Source: Acidisoma cellulosilyticum (GTDB lineage Bacteria; Pseudomonadota; Alphaproteobacteria; Acetobacterales; Acetobacteraceae). Taken from it: a stretch of DNA of 64,000 bases. Every line of letters starts with the position of its first letter. Within the stretch, counting starts at the first letter, position 1. The notes beneath the pieces were generated by a model, which saw only the letters and a list, made by a program, of their open reading frames with translations, had not been told where the DNA came from and ran no database searches. A program made the translations under genes and the position numbers. Below are positions 54,043 to 62,672 of this stretch, piece after piece. The stretch spans positions 62,001 through 126,000 of the forward strand of contig NZ_JAESVA010000003.1 in the NCBI RefSeq assembly GCF_020621385.1. The letters are read 5' to 3'.

Positions 54043-55365
54043 ATGGGCATCCAGAATTTTCCCGCGGCCTTGCAGCCGATCATCCAGCAGGGCTTCCTGG
54101 AACGCGAATTCCAGCAGGCCCTGCGGTCGCGCCTCGGCTATCGCGCGGTCGCGGATCGGGACGAGATCGCCGTCGGCATCGGTGAGACGCTCACCAAAAC
54201 CCGTGCCGGGCTGAAACCGAGCGTGACAACGCCGCTTTCCCCCGCACTCAACACCAATCTCGACAACGGCCTGACGCCCGGTAGCTGGGGCGTTGAGCAA
54301 TATACGCTGACGCTGAATTTCTATGCCGCGACGGCCGACCTTAATATGGTCACCAGTCGCGTCGGCATTGCCAGCCAGTTCCTGCAGAACGCCTATACCA
54401 ATGGCGAGCAGGCCGCCCGCAGCCTGGACGAGCTGGCGCGCAATGCGCTGTTCAACGCCTATTTCGGCGGCAATACGCGGGTATCGGCGACGCTCGGCAG
54501 CGCCGGTCCCACCGTCTCGGTCGATGATGTCCGCGGCTTCCAATACGGTTTCGTGAATGGCGTGCAGGCGGCGGTCTCCGCCGGCAATCCGTTGACCGTC
54601 ATGATCGGCAGCGACAGCTATACGCTGATCGGCACGACCGCGGATACGACGAGCACATCGACCACGCCTTATGGCATGTCAGGCACGCTCACCTTCGGCA
54701 GCAATGTCACGGTCGCTGACGGCACGATCGGCAATAGCGTGCAGGCGGCGACGGCGAGTGCCATTCTACGGCCCGGCGGCCGGACGAATACGACGCTGCT
54801 GCAGGCGACCGATACGCTCGCCATGGGCAACCTGCTCGATGCCGTCGCCACTTTGCGCAAGAATGCCGTGCCTGAAATCGACGGCGTCTATAACTGCTAC
54901 CTGGACCCTGTCTCCGCCCGGCAGCTGTTTGCCGACCCCGATTTCAAGACGCTGTTCACGGGGGCGACATCCAGCAATGCCGTCTTCCAGGACGGCATGG
55001 TGAACGACTTCCTCGGGCTGCGCTTCATCCCGACGACGGAAGCCTTCGTGCAGCTGCATCCGACACTCGCCAATCTGCATATCCGCCGGCCGATCATCTG
55101 CGGACAAGGCGCCTTGATCGAAGGCGATTTCGCCGGCATCGGCGCGGATGACGTAGCACCGAAGGACTCGATCGTGACGATTGTCGATGGGGTCGCCATG
55201 GTGACGCGCGAGCCGATCGACCGGTTGCAGCAGATCATCGCGCAGAGCTGGTATTGGATCGGCGGCTTCTGCGCGCCGTCCGACACCACGACGACACCGC
55301 TGACAGTGCCGACCGCGACCAATGCCGCGTTCAAGCGCGCGGTCATGGTCGAGCATGTGGGGTAA
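54043..55365 (+). CDS. Major capsid protein
   Basis: A 440-residue protein, expected HK97-type fold. N-terminal amphipathic segment FPAALQPIIQQGFLEREFQQAL resembles coat N-arms, then GVEQYTLTLNFYAATADLNMV, LDELARNALFNAYFGG, and a C-terminal RLQQIIAQSWYWIGGFC. Position after scaffold-like gene, size, and abundance of Ala/Thr/Gly support the call; subfamily not identified. Confidence 0.78.
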   Translation: MGIQNFPAALQPIIQQGFLEREFQQALRSRLGYRAVADRDEIAVGIGETLTKTRAGLKPSVTTPLSPALNTNLDNGLTPGSWGVEQYTLTLNFYAATADLNMVTSRVGIASQFLQNAYTNGEQAARSLDELARNALFNAYFGGNTRVSATLGSAGPTVSVDDVRGFQYGFVNGVQAAVSAGNPLTVMIGSDSYTLIGTTADTTSTSTTPYGMSGTLTFGSNVTVADGTIGNSVQAATASAILRPGGRTNTTLLQATDTLAMGNLLDAVATLRKNAVPEIDGVYNCYLDPVSARQLFADPDFKTLFTGATSSNAVFQDGMVNDFLGLRFIPTTEAFVQLHPTLANLHIRRPIICGQGALIEGDFAGIGADDVAPKDSIVTIVDGVAMVTREPIDRLQQIIAQSWYWIGGFCAPSDTTTTPLTVPTATNAAFKRAVMVEHVG

Positions 55366-55370
55366 GGGCC

Positions 55371-55679
55371 ATGGCCAGCGGCAGCATCGCCGCCTTCAGT
55401 CCGGAAGCGACCGTCAGCATCGCGGCAGGCACCAGCAGCAATGCTGTCGCGCTGGGCGGTAGCGGACCGTCGCTGCTGGTCTTCAACAGCACGGCGAGCA
55501 TCGCCTTCCTGCGCCTGGGCGCCAGCACCAGCCTGTCGGCGACGACGAGTGATCTGCCCATCCCTGCTGGTGCGCAGCTTCTGCTGACGGTCGCAGCGAC
55601 CGTGACGGCGGCAGCCGTTCTGCTCAGCGCCGGCAGCGGCACGGTCTATCTCACCCGTGGGTCCGGCTCGGCATATTGA
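55371..55679 (+). CDS. Small phage head protein, possibly decoration
   Basis: A 102-residue Ser/Ala/Thr-rich protein of beta-strand character, without charged stretches, 5 bp after the capsid gene. Features such as ATVSIAAGTSSNAVALGGSG and a terminal GSGTVYLTRGSGSAY look like a beta-sandwich surface protein. A head decoration role is inferred from position only. Confidence 0.5.
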   Translation: MASGSIAAFSPEATVSIAAGTSSNAVALGGSGPSLLVFNSTASIAFLRLGASTSLSATTSDLPIPAGAQLLLTVAATVTAAAVLLSAGSGTVYLTRGSGSAY

Positions 55680-55691
55680 GGGCTCAAGGTC

Positions 55692-56069
55692 ATGGCCTTT
55701 ACCGACGCAGAGAAGACCGATCTCAGACGGTTCTGCGGCTATCCCGCCTATGGGGCTGGCGCCAGCGGCTTTCAGGGCTGGCGCTTCTTCCAGGCCTATG
55801 GGCTGATGGAGTTCCGGTTGAATAATCTGTCGAGTGCCGAAGAAACCGTCAGCCGCACCTATCTCGGCACGTTGCGTGGTCTGGAAGCGGCGGTGCCGCA
55901 ATCGGGCCAGAGCCTGGACACAGACCAGGCCGCCGTCTGGACCCGCAACAAGGATGAGTTGCGTGATCGCCTGGCGCTGCTGGACGAATGGCGGCGGCGC
56001 TTGTGCAGCTTCCTCGGCCTGCCGCCCGGACCGGCCTTGACCGATCCCGGCATGACCCTGGTGGTGTGA
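55692..56069 (+). CDS. Phage head-tail connector candidate
   Basis: A 125-residue helical protein. It begins MAFTDAEKTDLRRFCGYPAYG and ends in PGMTLVV. The short, helix-rich build and place after the capsid block resemble head completion/adaptor proteins such as those in the gp6-like class. It overlaps the next gene by one base. Confidence 0.5.
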   Translation: MAFTDAEKTDLRRFCGYPAYGAGASGFQGWRFFQAYGLMEFRLNNLSSAEETVSRTYLGTLRGLEAAVPQSGQSLDTDQAAVWTRNKDELRDRLALLDEWRRRLCSFLGLPPGPALTDPGMTLVV

Positions 56070-56722
56070 TGAACAGGACGCATCTGCAAGACCGTGTCGC
56101 GCGCGGGCTGGGACAGGCCGCACAGCGCATCGGCGATCCTTACGATGTCTTCCGCCCCAAATCTGCCTTTAGCCCGCTTTCGCCCGACAATCGCATTTTG
56201 CGTCTGCCCGTCGCGATCCATGGCGAGGACAAGGATTGGCATCGCGGTGCGCGCTACGGACAACCGCTATGGTTCGCCGTTCTGGATACAGGTTACACGC
56301 AGCCTGGCGACTACCTGACCGGACCGGACGGCATTTTCTTCATAGCAAGCCAGCCCGCGCTTTTGCCGACCGTCTGCGTGCAGACCAATAGCACCATCAC
56401 CCTCAGCCGCGCCGAAGGTGCCAATACAATCGGCGTCAACGCCTATGGCGGTGTCGAAATGCCGAATCAAGGTCCTGTTCTGGTCGATTGGCCGGCCAGC
56501 ATGCTGGTGGAAGCGAGCGGTAGCCGGAATGCCGGCGCCTTGCCCGGAGAACCGGGACCCGCGAGTTGGACCATTCTGCTGCCCGCCTTGCCGGCCGCCG
56601 AGATGACGGACCTTCGCGCCGACGACCTTGTTCGGGATGCGACGGGATTGACCGCCGTCATCACCGCCGTCGAACGCAGCCCCCTCGGCTGGCGCCTGAC
56701 CGCCGTACAGGCAGTGACATGA
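56069..56722 (+). CDS. Phage protein, putative head-tail joining
   Basis: A 217-residue protein starting MNRTHLQDRVARGLGQAAQ, with the DPYDVFRP and GYTQPGDYL segments. It is probably soluble and mostly beta. It lies between the connector candidate and a second joining-type gene. I do not recognise the family beyond a phage structural context. Confidence 0.5.
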   Translation: MNRTHLQDRVARGLGQAAQRIGDPYDVFRPKSAFSPLSPDNRILRLPVAIHGEDKDWHRGARYGQPLWFAVLDTGYTQPGDYLTGPDGIFFIASQPALLPTVCVQTNSTITLSRAEGANTIGVNAYGGVEMPNQGPVLVDWPASMLVEASGSRNAGALPGEPGPASWTILLPALPAAEMTDLRADDLVRDATGLTAVITAVERSPLGWRLTAVQAVT

Positions 56723-56723
56723 C

Positions 56724-57560
56724 ATGGCCGATCAATCCGATGTCGAATCCGCGTTCGTCGCTGCGATCGCGCGCGCGATCTACCCGAAGGGCAGCGACGC
56801 CCCTTCCATCATCGGCGAAAGTGCCGCCACCTGCCGCATCTATCGCGGCTGGCCGGTCGCGACCGCCCTGAACGCCGATCTGGCCAATGGCATCGTCAAT
56901 GTCAGCGTCTTTCCGGCCGGACCGCCGCGCAATACCACGCGCTACCCGACACGCTGGAACGTGACGACCGCCACGGCACCGACGCTGAGCGTCATCCTGC
57001 GGCAAAATATCGTGACCTTTACCGGCCTACCGGCCGCAGGGCAGATGGCGGGCATTGCCGTTGACGGCACCACCTTCATCTATCCCGTTCAAAGTGGCGA
57101 TACGGCCGCCTTGATCGTGGCCGTGCTCGCCGCACAGATCAGGGCGGCCGGGTATTTCGTGCAGAACGCCAATGCTATCCTGGTGGTGCCAAATGCTGCC
57201 TCCCTGCTCGCCCGGGTAGAACAGGCGCAAAGCGCCTTTCGCGAAACACGCAGACAGGCGCAAAGCTTTCGCGTCAGTTGCTGGTGCCCGGATCCGCTGC
57301 TGCGCGACGCGACCGCCCGTGCGATCGACACGGCCATCGCCAATACCAGTTTTCTGACCCTGGCCGACGGCACTGCCGCCCGCATCACCCTCGAAGGCGG
57401 GACGACCATCGACCAGATGGAATCAGCCCATCTCTACCGCCGCGACCTGCTGTATGGCGCGGAATACCCCACCATCCTCACCGCCGCACAGCCGGCGATG
57501 GTTTTCGGCCAAGGCAGCTTGTCTTCGCCCGCCGGCAGCCTCGCGCCGCTTCTCGGCTAG
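56724..57560 (+). CDS. Phage protein, putative tail completion or head-tail joining
   Basis: A 278-residue protein, no membrane segment, just before the sheath gene. It starts with a helical MADQSDVESAFVAAIARAIY stretch, then beta-rich segments. The position immediately before the sheath matches tail terminator/completion genes of contractile phages. Family not identified. Confidence 0.5.
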   Translation: MADQSDVESAFVAAIARAIYPKGSDAPSIIGESAATCRIYRGWPVATALNADLANGIVNVSVFPAGPPRNTTRYPTRWNVTTATAPTLSVILRQNIVTFTGLPAAGQMAGIAVDGTTFIYPVQSGDTAALIVAVLAAQIRAAGYFVQNANAILVVPNAASLLARVEQAQSAFRETRRQAQSFRVSCWCPDPLLRDATARAIDTAIANTSFLTLADGTAARITLEGGTTIDQMESAHLYRRDLLYGAEYPTILTAAQPAMVFGQGSLSSPAGSLAPLLG

Positions 57561-57575
57561 TTTCAAGGAAGTCCC

Positions 57576-59135
57576 ATGCCCATCGTGCAACAGGGCGCCA
57601 TCAACACGACGGCTCTGGTGGTGCCTGATCTTTACGTGCAGATCGTGCCACCGCAGACGCTGCTGTTGAACGGCGTGCCGACCGATATTCTCGGCATTGT
57701 CGGCAGCGCCAGCTGGGGCCCGGTCGGGCAACCCGTCATCATCGGCAGTATGGCACAATATGCCTCGGCCTTCGGCCCGGTGATGCCGCGGCTTTATGAC
57801 ATGGGCACGCCGCTGGCGACAGCGGTGCAGCAGGGCGCGCAGAATTTCCGCTGCGTGCGGGTGACGGACGGCACCGATGCGGCGGCCGCGCTGACCGTGC
57901 AAACCGCGATCACGCTGACGGCCATTCATACCGGCAGTTACGGCAATGGCATCAGCGTCTCGCTCTCCGCCGGATCGCAATCCGGCAGCACGCGCATCAC
58001 GGTCGCGCTGCCCGGCAATACGCCCGAGGTTTTCGACAATATCACGGGTTCGGGCGCCGCCCTGTGGCAAGCCATGGTGCTGGCGATCAATACCGGCAAC
58101 GGCCCTTTGCGCGGAGCGTCGCAGGTTGTGACGGCAATCTATGCCGGCGGCACGGCGGCCCCGGTCGCCGGCACCTTCAGCTTTCTGACCGGGACACCGG
58201 GCGCCGATGGCGCCACCAATGTGGCCGCTGCCAATCTGATCGGCAGCGATACCATGCCACGGACCGGCATGTATGCGCTGCGCGGCCAGGGTTGTTCCGT
58301 GGCTTTGCTGGCGGATGCCAGCGACAGCACGCAATATACGGTGCAGGCGGAATTCGGCCTCTCCGAAGGGATCTATATGATCCTGACCGGGCCATCCGGC
58401 GATACCACCGAAAATGCCGTCAGCACCAAAGCCGCCGCGGGTCTGGACAGCTATGCCGCGAAACTGATGTTCGGCGACTGGATCTATTGGAACGATCAGG
58501 TGAATGCGCAGCTGCGCCTGGTCTCCCCCCAAGGTTTCGCGGCGGGAAGACTGATCAACCTATCGCCTGACCAGTCCAGCCTCAACAAACAGCTGTATAG
58601 TATCGCCGGCAGCCAGCGCAGCGGCACCGTCAGTTCCGGTCAGACCAGCACCTATTCCAGCGCAGAGCTGCAACTGCTGTTTCAGAACGGGATCGACGTC
58701 ATCTGCAACCCGCAGCCGGGCGGTAGTTACTGGGGCGTGCGCTGCGGCCATAATTCGTCATCGAATGCCGCCGTGAACGGCGACAATTATACGCGGATGA
58801 CGAATTACATTGCGGCCACGCTCTCGGCCGGCATGGGACTTTATGTCGGCCAGGTCATCAACAGCACGCTGTTCCAGAATATCCGTGCGACTTTACTGTC
58901 TTTCCTCCAGGCCATGCTGACGGAAGGCTTGCTGGCCAGCACCGACGGCAGCCAGCCTTTCTCGGTTGCCTGCGATAACTCGAACAATCCCGCGAGCCGC
59001 ACCGCCCTTGGCTATGTGCAGGCCGATGTTCAGGTCCAGTACCAGGGCATCAACGAGAAATTCATCGTCAATGTCGAGGGCGGTCAGACCGTACAGATTA
59101 CGAGCCAGACCCTGGCCAGCGGCCCCAATTCGTAA
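57576..59135 (+). CDS. Contractile tail sheath protein
   Basis: A 519-residue sheath subunit. The N-terminal half has LNGVPTDILGIVGSASWGPVGQPV and FRCVRVTDGTDAAAA, typical of sheath insertions; the C-terminal half ends in a strand-rich INEKFIVNVEGGQTVQI segment, the extended arm region. AAGGAA precedes the ATG. Its presence defines the element as a contractile (myovirus-like) particle. Confidence 0.87.
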   Translation: MPIVQQGAINTTALVVPDLYVQIVPPQTLLLNGVPTDILGIVGSASWGPVGQPVIIGSMAQYASAFGPVMPRLYDMGTPLATAVQQGAQNFRCVRVTDGTDAAAALTVQTAITLTAIHTGSYGNGISVSLSAGSQSGSTRITVALPGNTPEVFDNITGSGAALWQAMVLAINTGNGPLRGASQVVTAIYAGGTAAPVAGTFSFLTGTPGADGATNVAAANLIGSDTMPRTGMYALRGQGCSVALLADASDSTQYTVQAEFGLSEGIYMILTGPSGDTTENAVSTKAAAGLDSYAAKLMFGDWIYWNDQVNAQLRLVSPQGFAAGRLINLSPDQSSLNKQLYSIAGSQRSGTVSSGQTSTYSSAELQLLFQNGIDVICNPQPGGSYWGVRCGHNSSSNAAVNGDNYTRMTNYIAATLSAGMGLYVGQVINSTLFQNIRATLLSFLQAMLTEGLLASTDGSQPFSVACDNSNNPASRTALGYVQADVQVQYQGINEKFIVNVEGGQTVQITSQTLASGPNS

Positions 59136-59150
59136 CGGAGCATAGGCAAC

Positions 59151-59582
59151 ATGGCTCTCAACAGTTTTTCCACCGGCAAGGATTGCCAGGTCGTCGTGCT
59201 CGGGCCTTTCGGTCGTGTCGACCTGGAACATGTCACCGGTTTCGAAAGCCGGCAGATGACGGCATCCGTTCGCGTCGACAGGATGGACGGCACCATGCTG
59301 GGCGCGGAATTGCCCAAGGGCTGGGAAGGCGCGTTCGAGCTTGAACGCGGCTCCTCGGCGGCCGATGACATGCTGGCGCAGATCGAACAAAGCTATCTGG
59401 CAGGCAACACTCCGGCCGCCGGCACTTTGTATCAATATATCGATGAGGTTGATGGTTCGACCTCGACCTATCAGTTCAACACGGTTGTGTTCAAGCTTGC
59501 CTCCTCTGGCCTCTACAAGGGCGATGCCAGCGTGAAGCAGCGCCTGGAATTCTACGCGACAAGCCGGAGCCGCGTCTCGTGA
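59151..59582 (+). CDS. Tail tube protein
   Basis: A 143-residue tube subunit, beta-rich, 15 bp after the sheath. The pattern VVVLGPFGRVDLEHVTGFESRQ with later DEVDGSTSTYQFNTVVFKLAS fits the tube fold of contractile systems. Overlaps the chaperone gene by 4 bp (GTGA). Confidence 0.8.
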   Translation: MALNSFSTGKDCQVVVLGPFGRVDLEHVTGFESRQMTASVRVDRMDGTMLGAELPKGWEGAFELERGSSAADDMLAQIEQSYLAGNTPAAGTLYQYIDEVDGSTSTYQFNTVVFKLASSGLYKGDASVKQRLEFYATSRSRVS

Positions 59583-59938
59583 GCGCGCCCTCCGCCACAG
59601 TGCTGCAGGGGTCCGAGGCCATCGACACGGTCGATGAAATGGGCCGCGTGCTGACGGTGCGTCCGCCGCATGCGCTGGATCAGTTGCGGCTGTTCAAGGC
59701 CGTGGGGCCGGTGCTGGCACAGAACCAGCCCTATCTCGGCATGGCGATGGTGGCTTGCGCCATCATTGCGATCGATCATGTGCCTGTGCCGATGCCGGGC
59801 AATGAGCATCAGATCGAAAGCTTGATCCTGCGCCTGGGCGATGCCGGCCTGCAGGCGGCGAGCGCCGTTCTGGAACCACGCCCGAGCGATGACGAGGTGC
59901 GAGACCAAGCGGGAAACTCAGCCGGCACCCCGATCTGA
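59579..59938 (+). CDS. Tail assembly chaperone, zero-frame product
   Basis: A 119-residue protein made in the unshifted frame, starting GTG at 59579. Its C-terminal half is helical. The place between tube and tape-measure slot matches gpG-type chaperones of lambda and equivalents in contractile phages. It contains the slippery heptamer GGGAAAC at 59911-59917, giving a longer product by a -1 shift. Confidence 0.78.
   Translation: MSAPSATVLQGSEAIDTVDEMGRVLTVRPPHALDQLRLFKAVGPVLAQNQPYLGMAMVACAIIAIDHVPVPMPGNEHQIESLILRLGDAGLQAASAVLEPRPSDDEVRDQAGNSAGTPI
59911..59917 (+). promoter_or_regulatory. -1 programmed ribosomal frameshift slippery site GGGAAAC
   Basis: In the zero frame the codons read GCG GGA AAC, so G GGA AAC is in the X XXY YYZ phase needed for tandem slippage. 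It differs from the lambda gpG/gpGT site GGGAAAG by the last base. The zero-frame stop lies 19 bases past it, and the -1 frame stays open to 60084. No clear stimulatory pseudoknot was seen by eye. Confidence 0.78.
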
Positions 59939-60084
59939 TCGAGTGTCTTTTCCTCGTGAAGAACGGAGTGCCGTTCGACATCGCCTTTTCTCTCGCGCTG
60001 ATCGAGCGGCGTGCCTTCGCCGTCGCAATCGGGGAAATGAAGGGCGCCCGCTACGACTGGAACCAATTGAGCTGGGAGGCCTGA
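59917..60084 (+). CDS. Frameshift extension of tail assembly chaperone (GT-like)
   Basis: The -1 frame adds 55 residues after codon 113 to give a 168-residue GT-type product. The added part reads LIECLFLVKNGVPFDIAFSLA then LIERRAFAVAIGEM and ends YDWNQLSWEA, a helical domain. It lacks its own ribosome site; the first internal start is a GTG at 59956. In lambda the equivalent T domain recruits the tube subunit to the tape measure. Confidence 0.7.
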   Translation, partial: LSRHPDLIECLFLVKNGVPFDIAFSLALIERRAFAVAIGEMKGARYDWNQLSWEA

Positions 60085-60087
60085 TCC

Positions 60088-60390
60088 ATGCGCGCGTTAC
60101 GGCGTCTTCTCCAGCGCGACTGGGATGAGATCGGACAGGCGCTTCTGCAGATCGCAGCACGGCAATTGGCGGAGGCCGCACGATCGCGCGCTGACGCGCC
60201 GCATAGTGCGATTACCGTCGCACAGACGGCGCCTGACCGCTTGCGCCTGTTCATCACCACAGCGGATCTGATCCGGCGCGAACAAGGGGACAGCGGCAAG
60301 CCACCGGCGCCGTTTCTGGCGCCGACCGCGCATGACCGCGCAAACCTTCGCGCTGCCTTGATCGACCATATCAGAAAGACAATCGCGTGA
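60088..60390 (+). CDS. Small phage tail-region protein, unknown
   Basis: A 100-residue basic helical protein with RALRRLLQRDWDEIGQALLQ at its N-terminus. It sits between the chaperone extension and the Pro/Ala-rich gene and overlaps the latter by 4 bp (GTGA). Family not recognised; tail assembly role only from context. Confidence 0.55.
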   Translation: MRALRRLLQRDWDEIGQALLQIAARQLAEAARSRADAPHSAITVAQTAPDRLRLFITTADLIRREQGDSGKPPAPFLAPTAHDRANLRAALIDHIRKTIA

Positions 60391-61721
60391 GCGATATCGA
60401 GAGCATCGGCATCTCTCTGGTGCTGGAGAATGGTGTCGGCGAGGGTCTGCGTCGCCTACAGCAGGACCTCACCCTGTTCGACCGTGCGACAGCCGAGCGC
60501 GCGGCAAGGATGCAAAAGCTGGCGGCCGTCCATCTGCCAGGCCTCAACCTCGCTCCGATTGCCGAAAGACGAATCCAGGTGACGGCCGCGCCGCGCCAGG
60601 TGACAGCACGACCGGTGGCCCCTGCGCGTGACACGGACAGGCGCGCATGGCTGCCGCCGCCGATCCGGCCTGTTCGGCCGCCGGTCACGCCTTGGCCCGC
60701 CAAGCCGGCTGCATCACAGCCCCCGCAGCGGCCAATCGCCGACCGCGCGACACCGCCGCTGCAAAGCGTGCCGGTTGCGGCACGCCCAGCCGTCGCTCGG
60801 CCACAACCGAACCCTGGCCTTGCGCCCGCGAAGGCCAAGGCTGCCCCGCCAGCCGTTGCCGCTACAGCGTCACCCGCCTCGCCCAAGGTCGTAGCACCGC
60901 GCCAAAGGCCGCAGATCGCCGTCACCCTGTCATCGGCACCGGTCGCTCAATCCAAGGTTTCGCCGGTCGTTCCGCCCATCGCGTCTCCTCCGCCGCGAGC
61001 AAGACCGAGCCCGCAATCCGTTGCAGATTCAACCATGAAGCCAATACCCGCCGCCCAGCCAGCGGCAGCACCGGCTGCGCCGGTCGAAAAGGCTAGGCTG
61101 GCCGCCCGCCCGACCGTCGTGGCGTCGATACCGCCGACGCCGACGCTCACGCCACCGGTCTTGCGTCAGACAGACGGGGTGGTGCCGCCCGCACGGCTGC
61201 CCATACCGGCGCCGCGACCCACGCCCGTTATTGCCGTCACAGCGACCGCGCCAAAATCCAGCCCGCTGGCGGCATCGCCCAGACCGCAGATCTTGCCGCC
61301 CATTGCTGCTGCGCCCGTTCAGAGACCGGATCAGCCAGAACCATCGCCCGAGCGCCCGAGGCTAACGCCGCCGCCGATCCTCGCCGCACGGATTGCGACA
61401 TCCTGGCCAGCACCGAGGGCCGCGGTGCTGCCCTCGCCGCCGCTGGGCAAATCACCTGTCCCGATAGCGAGCGTCGGCCGGCAACTGGCGGTGCCAACGC
61501 CCAGCCCAACCGAACCGGACAAGGCACCGCCGACGGCCGCACTGCCGCCAGACCCGCAATCGGCCGAGGCCGCGACGCTGCGAGGCGACATCATGATCGA
61601 CGGCATTCAGATGGGCCGTTGGCTGGCCGAGAGCATGGCGAGGCAGGCAGCGCGGCCGCCGACCGCCGCCCGACGCTTCAACACCCGTATGGCGCCGAGC
61701 TGGCCTGGTTACACAAACTAA
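60387..61721 (+). CDS. Pro/Ala-rich protein in the tape-measure position
   Basis: A 444-residue protein from a GTG start. Residues 1-70 are a helix pair (LRRLQQDLTLFDRATAERAARMQ), then roughly 75-390 are low-complexity Pro/Ala/Val/Arg-rich sequence, probably disordered and extended, followed by a short conserved-looking end (IMIDGIQMGRWLAESMARQ). It occupies the slot of the tape measure, yet lacks long coiled coils and a hydrophobic stretch. If it is one, the ruler would be unusual. Expression and role are unproven. Confidence 0.55.
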   Translation: MSDIESIGISLVLENGVGEGLRRLQQDLTLFDRATAERAARMQKLAAVHLPGLNLAPIAERRIQVTAAPRQVTARPVAPARDTDRRAWLPPPIRPVRPPVTPWPAKPAASQPPQRPIADRATPPLQSVPVAARPAVARPQPNPGLAPAKAKAAPPAVAATASPASPKVVAPRQRPQIAVTLSSAPVAQSKVSPVVPPIASPPPRARPSPQSVADSTMKPIPAAQPAAAPAAPVEKARLAARPTVVASIPPTPTLTPPVLRQTDGVVPPARLPIPAPRPTPVIAVTATAPKSSPLAASPRPQILPPIAAAPVQRPDQPEPSPERPRLTPPPILAARIATSWPAPRAAVLPSPPLGKSPVPIASVGRQLAVPTPSPTEPDKAPPTAALPPDPQSAEAATLRGDIMIDGIQMGRWLAESMARQAARPPTAARRFNTRMAPSWPGYTN

Positions 61722-61739
61722 CACGCCGAGATCCTTGCC

Positions 61740-62480
61740 ATGACAACGACTGTGACCCTTGGCCCCTATACGCTCGACGCGTTCGAGGTTCCAACCGCGA
61801 TCCGCTACGGCGGCCGTCAGCGCCTGGTGGTGCATGATCTTCCGGGCGGCGGACGCGTGACGGACGTGTTGGGGGGCACCGACAGTGACATCGCCTTCAG
61901 CGGCATCATCTCCGGCAAGGACGCCGATACGAAAGCGCAGCTTCTCGATGCGCTGCGTATGTCCGGCCTAACTGTGCCGCTATTCTGGTCGGAACAGTAT
62001 TTTATCGTCATCCTGGCAGAGGTGAGCTTCGACTATCGCAAGCCCTGGTGGATTCCCTATCAACTACGCTGCTCCGTTCAGAGCAATCTGCTCTATGGCG
62101 CCGCTGCAAGCTCCCTGACTGCGGCCGCCAGCATCGCGGCCGATCTTGCCAGCGCAAGCAGCTTTCTGACGACGGCGCCGGCTGGCCTGACCTCGGCCCA
62201 ATCCGCGATATCCTCAGGCCAGGGCACCGCACTCGGCAGCAGCACCTTTGGCCAGAGTGTCACTGCTTTGACAACCGCACAGGCCGATCTCGCTGGACAG
62301 ATTACCTCTGCCGGCGCGGGCCTTCCCGGCTTCGACCTCAGCCTGCAAAGCACAGAACCGGCGGTATCGCCAGGCTCTCTCACCACGCTGGCCGCCAATG
62401 CCAGCCAGTTGGCGTCACTGACCGCCGCCCAAGCCTATCTCGGCCGCGGCCTGAGCACGCTCGCCAATATCGGAAGCTGA
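61740..62480 (+). CDS. Phage tail/baseplate protein, adaptor type
   Basis: A 246-residue protein with a folded N-terminal half (GGRQRLVVHDLPGGGRVTDV, DIAFSGIISG and WWIPYQLRCSV) followed by an Ala/Ser/Thr-rich helical C-terminal half (about 120-246). The N-terminal pattern is seen in baseplate/tail-end proteins beside LysM proteins and hub genes. Exact named family not certain. Confidence 0.6.
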   Translation: MTTTVTLGPYTLDAFEVPTAIRYGGRQRLVVHDLPGGGRVTDVLGGTDSDIAFSGIISGKDADTKAQLLDALRMSGLTVPLFWSEQYFIVILAEVSFDYRKPWWIPYQLRCSVQSNLLYGAAASSLTAAASIAADLASASSFLTTAPAGLTSAQSAISSGQGTALGSSTFGQSVTALTTAQADLAGQITSAGAGLPGFDLSLQSTEPAVSPGSLTTLAANASQLASLTAAQAYLGRGLSTLANIGS

Positions 62481-62486
62481 CAGATC

Positions 62487-62672
62487 ATGACGACGATCAC
62501 GGTTGCAGGTGGCGACTTGTTCCATATCGCCGCCGCACGGCTGGGCGATGCGACGCAATGGGTGCGCATCGCTCAGTTGAACAATCTGAAGGACCCGGTG
62601 CTGGACGGCGTCACCTTGCTTATGCTTCCGCCAGTCGATCTGTCTGCCGGAGGCGGCATTGCCGCCCAGTAA
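62487..62672 (+). CDS. LysM-like tail protein (gpX type)
   Basis: A 61-residue protein, essentially one LysM-like domain: GGDLFHIAAARLGDATQWVRIA then LNNLKDPVLDGVTLLMLPP. P2 gpX and similar small tail proteins have this build. It precedes the hub gene and overlaps it by 14 bp. Confidence 0.8.
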   Translation: MTTITVAGGDLFHIAAARLGDATQWVRIAQLNNLKDPVLDGVTLLMLPPVDLSAGGGIAAQ

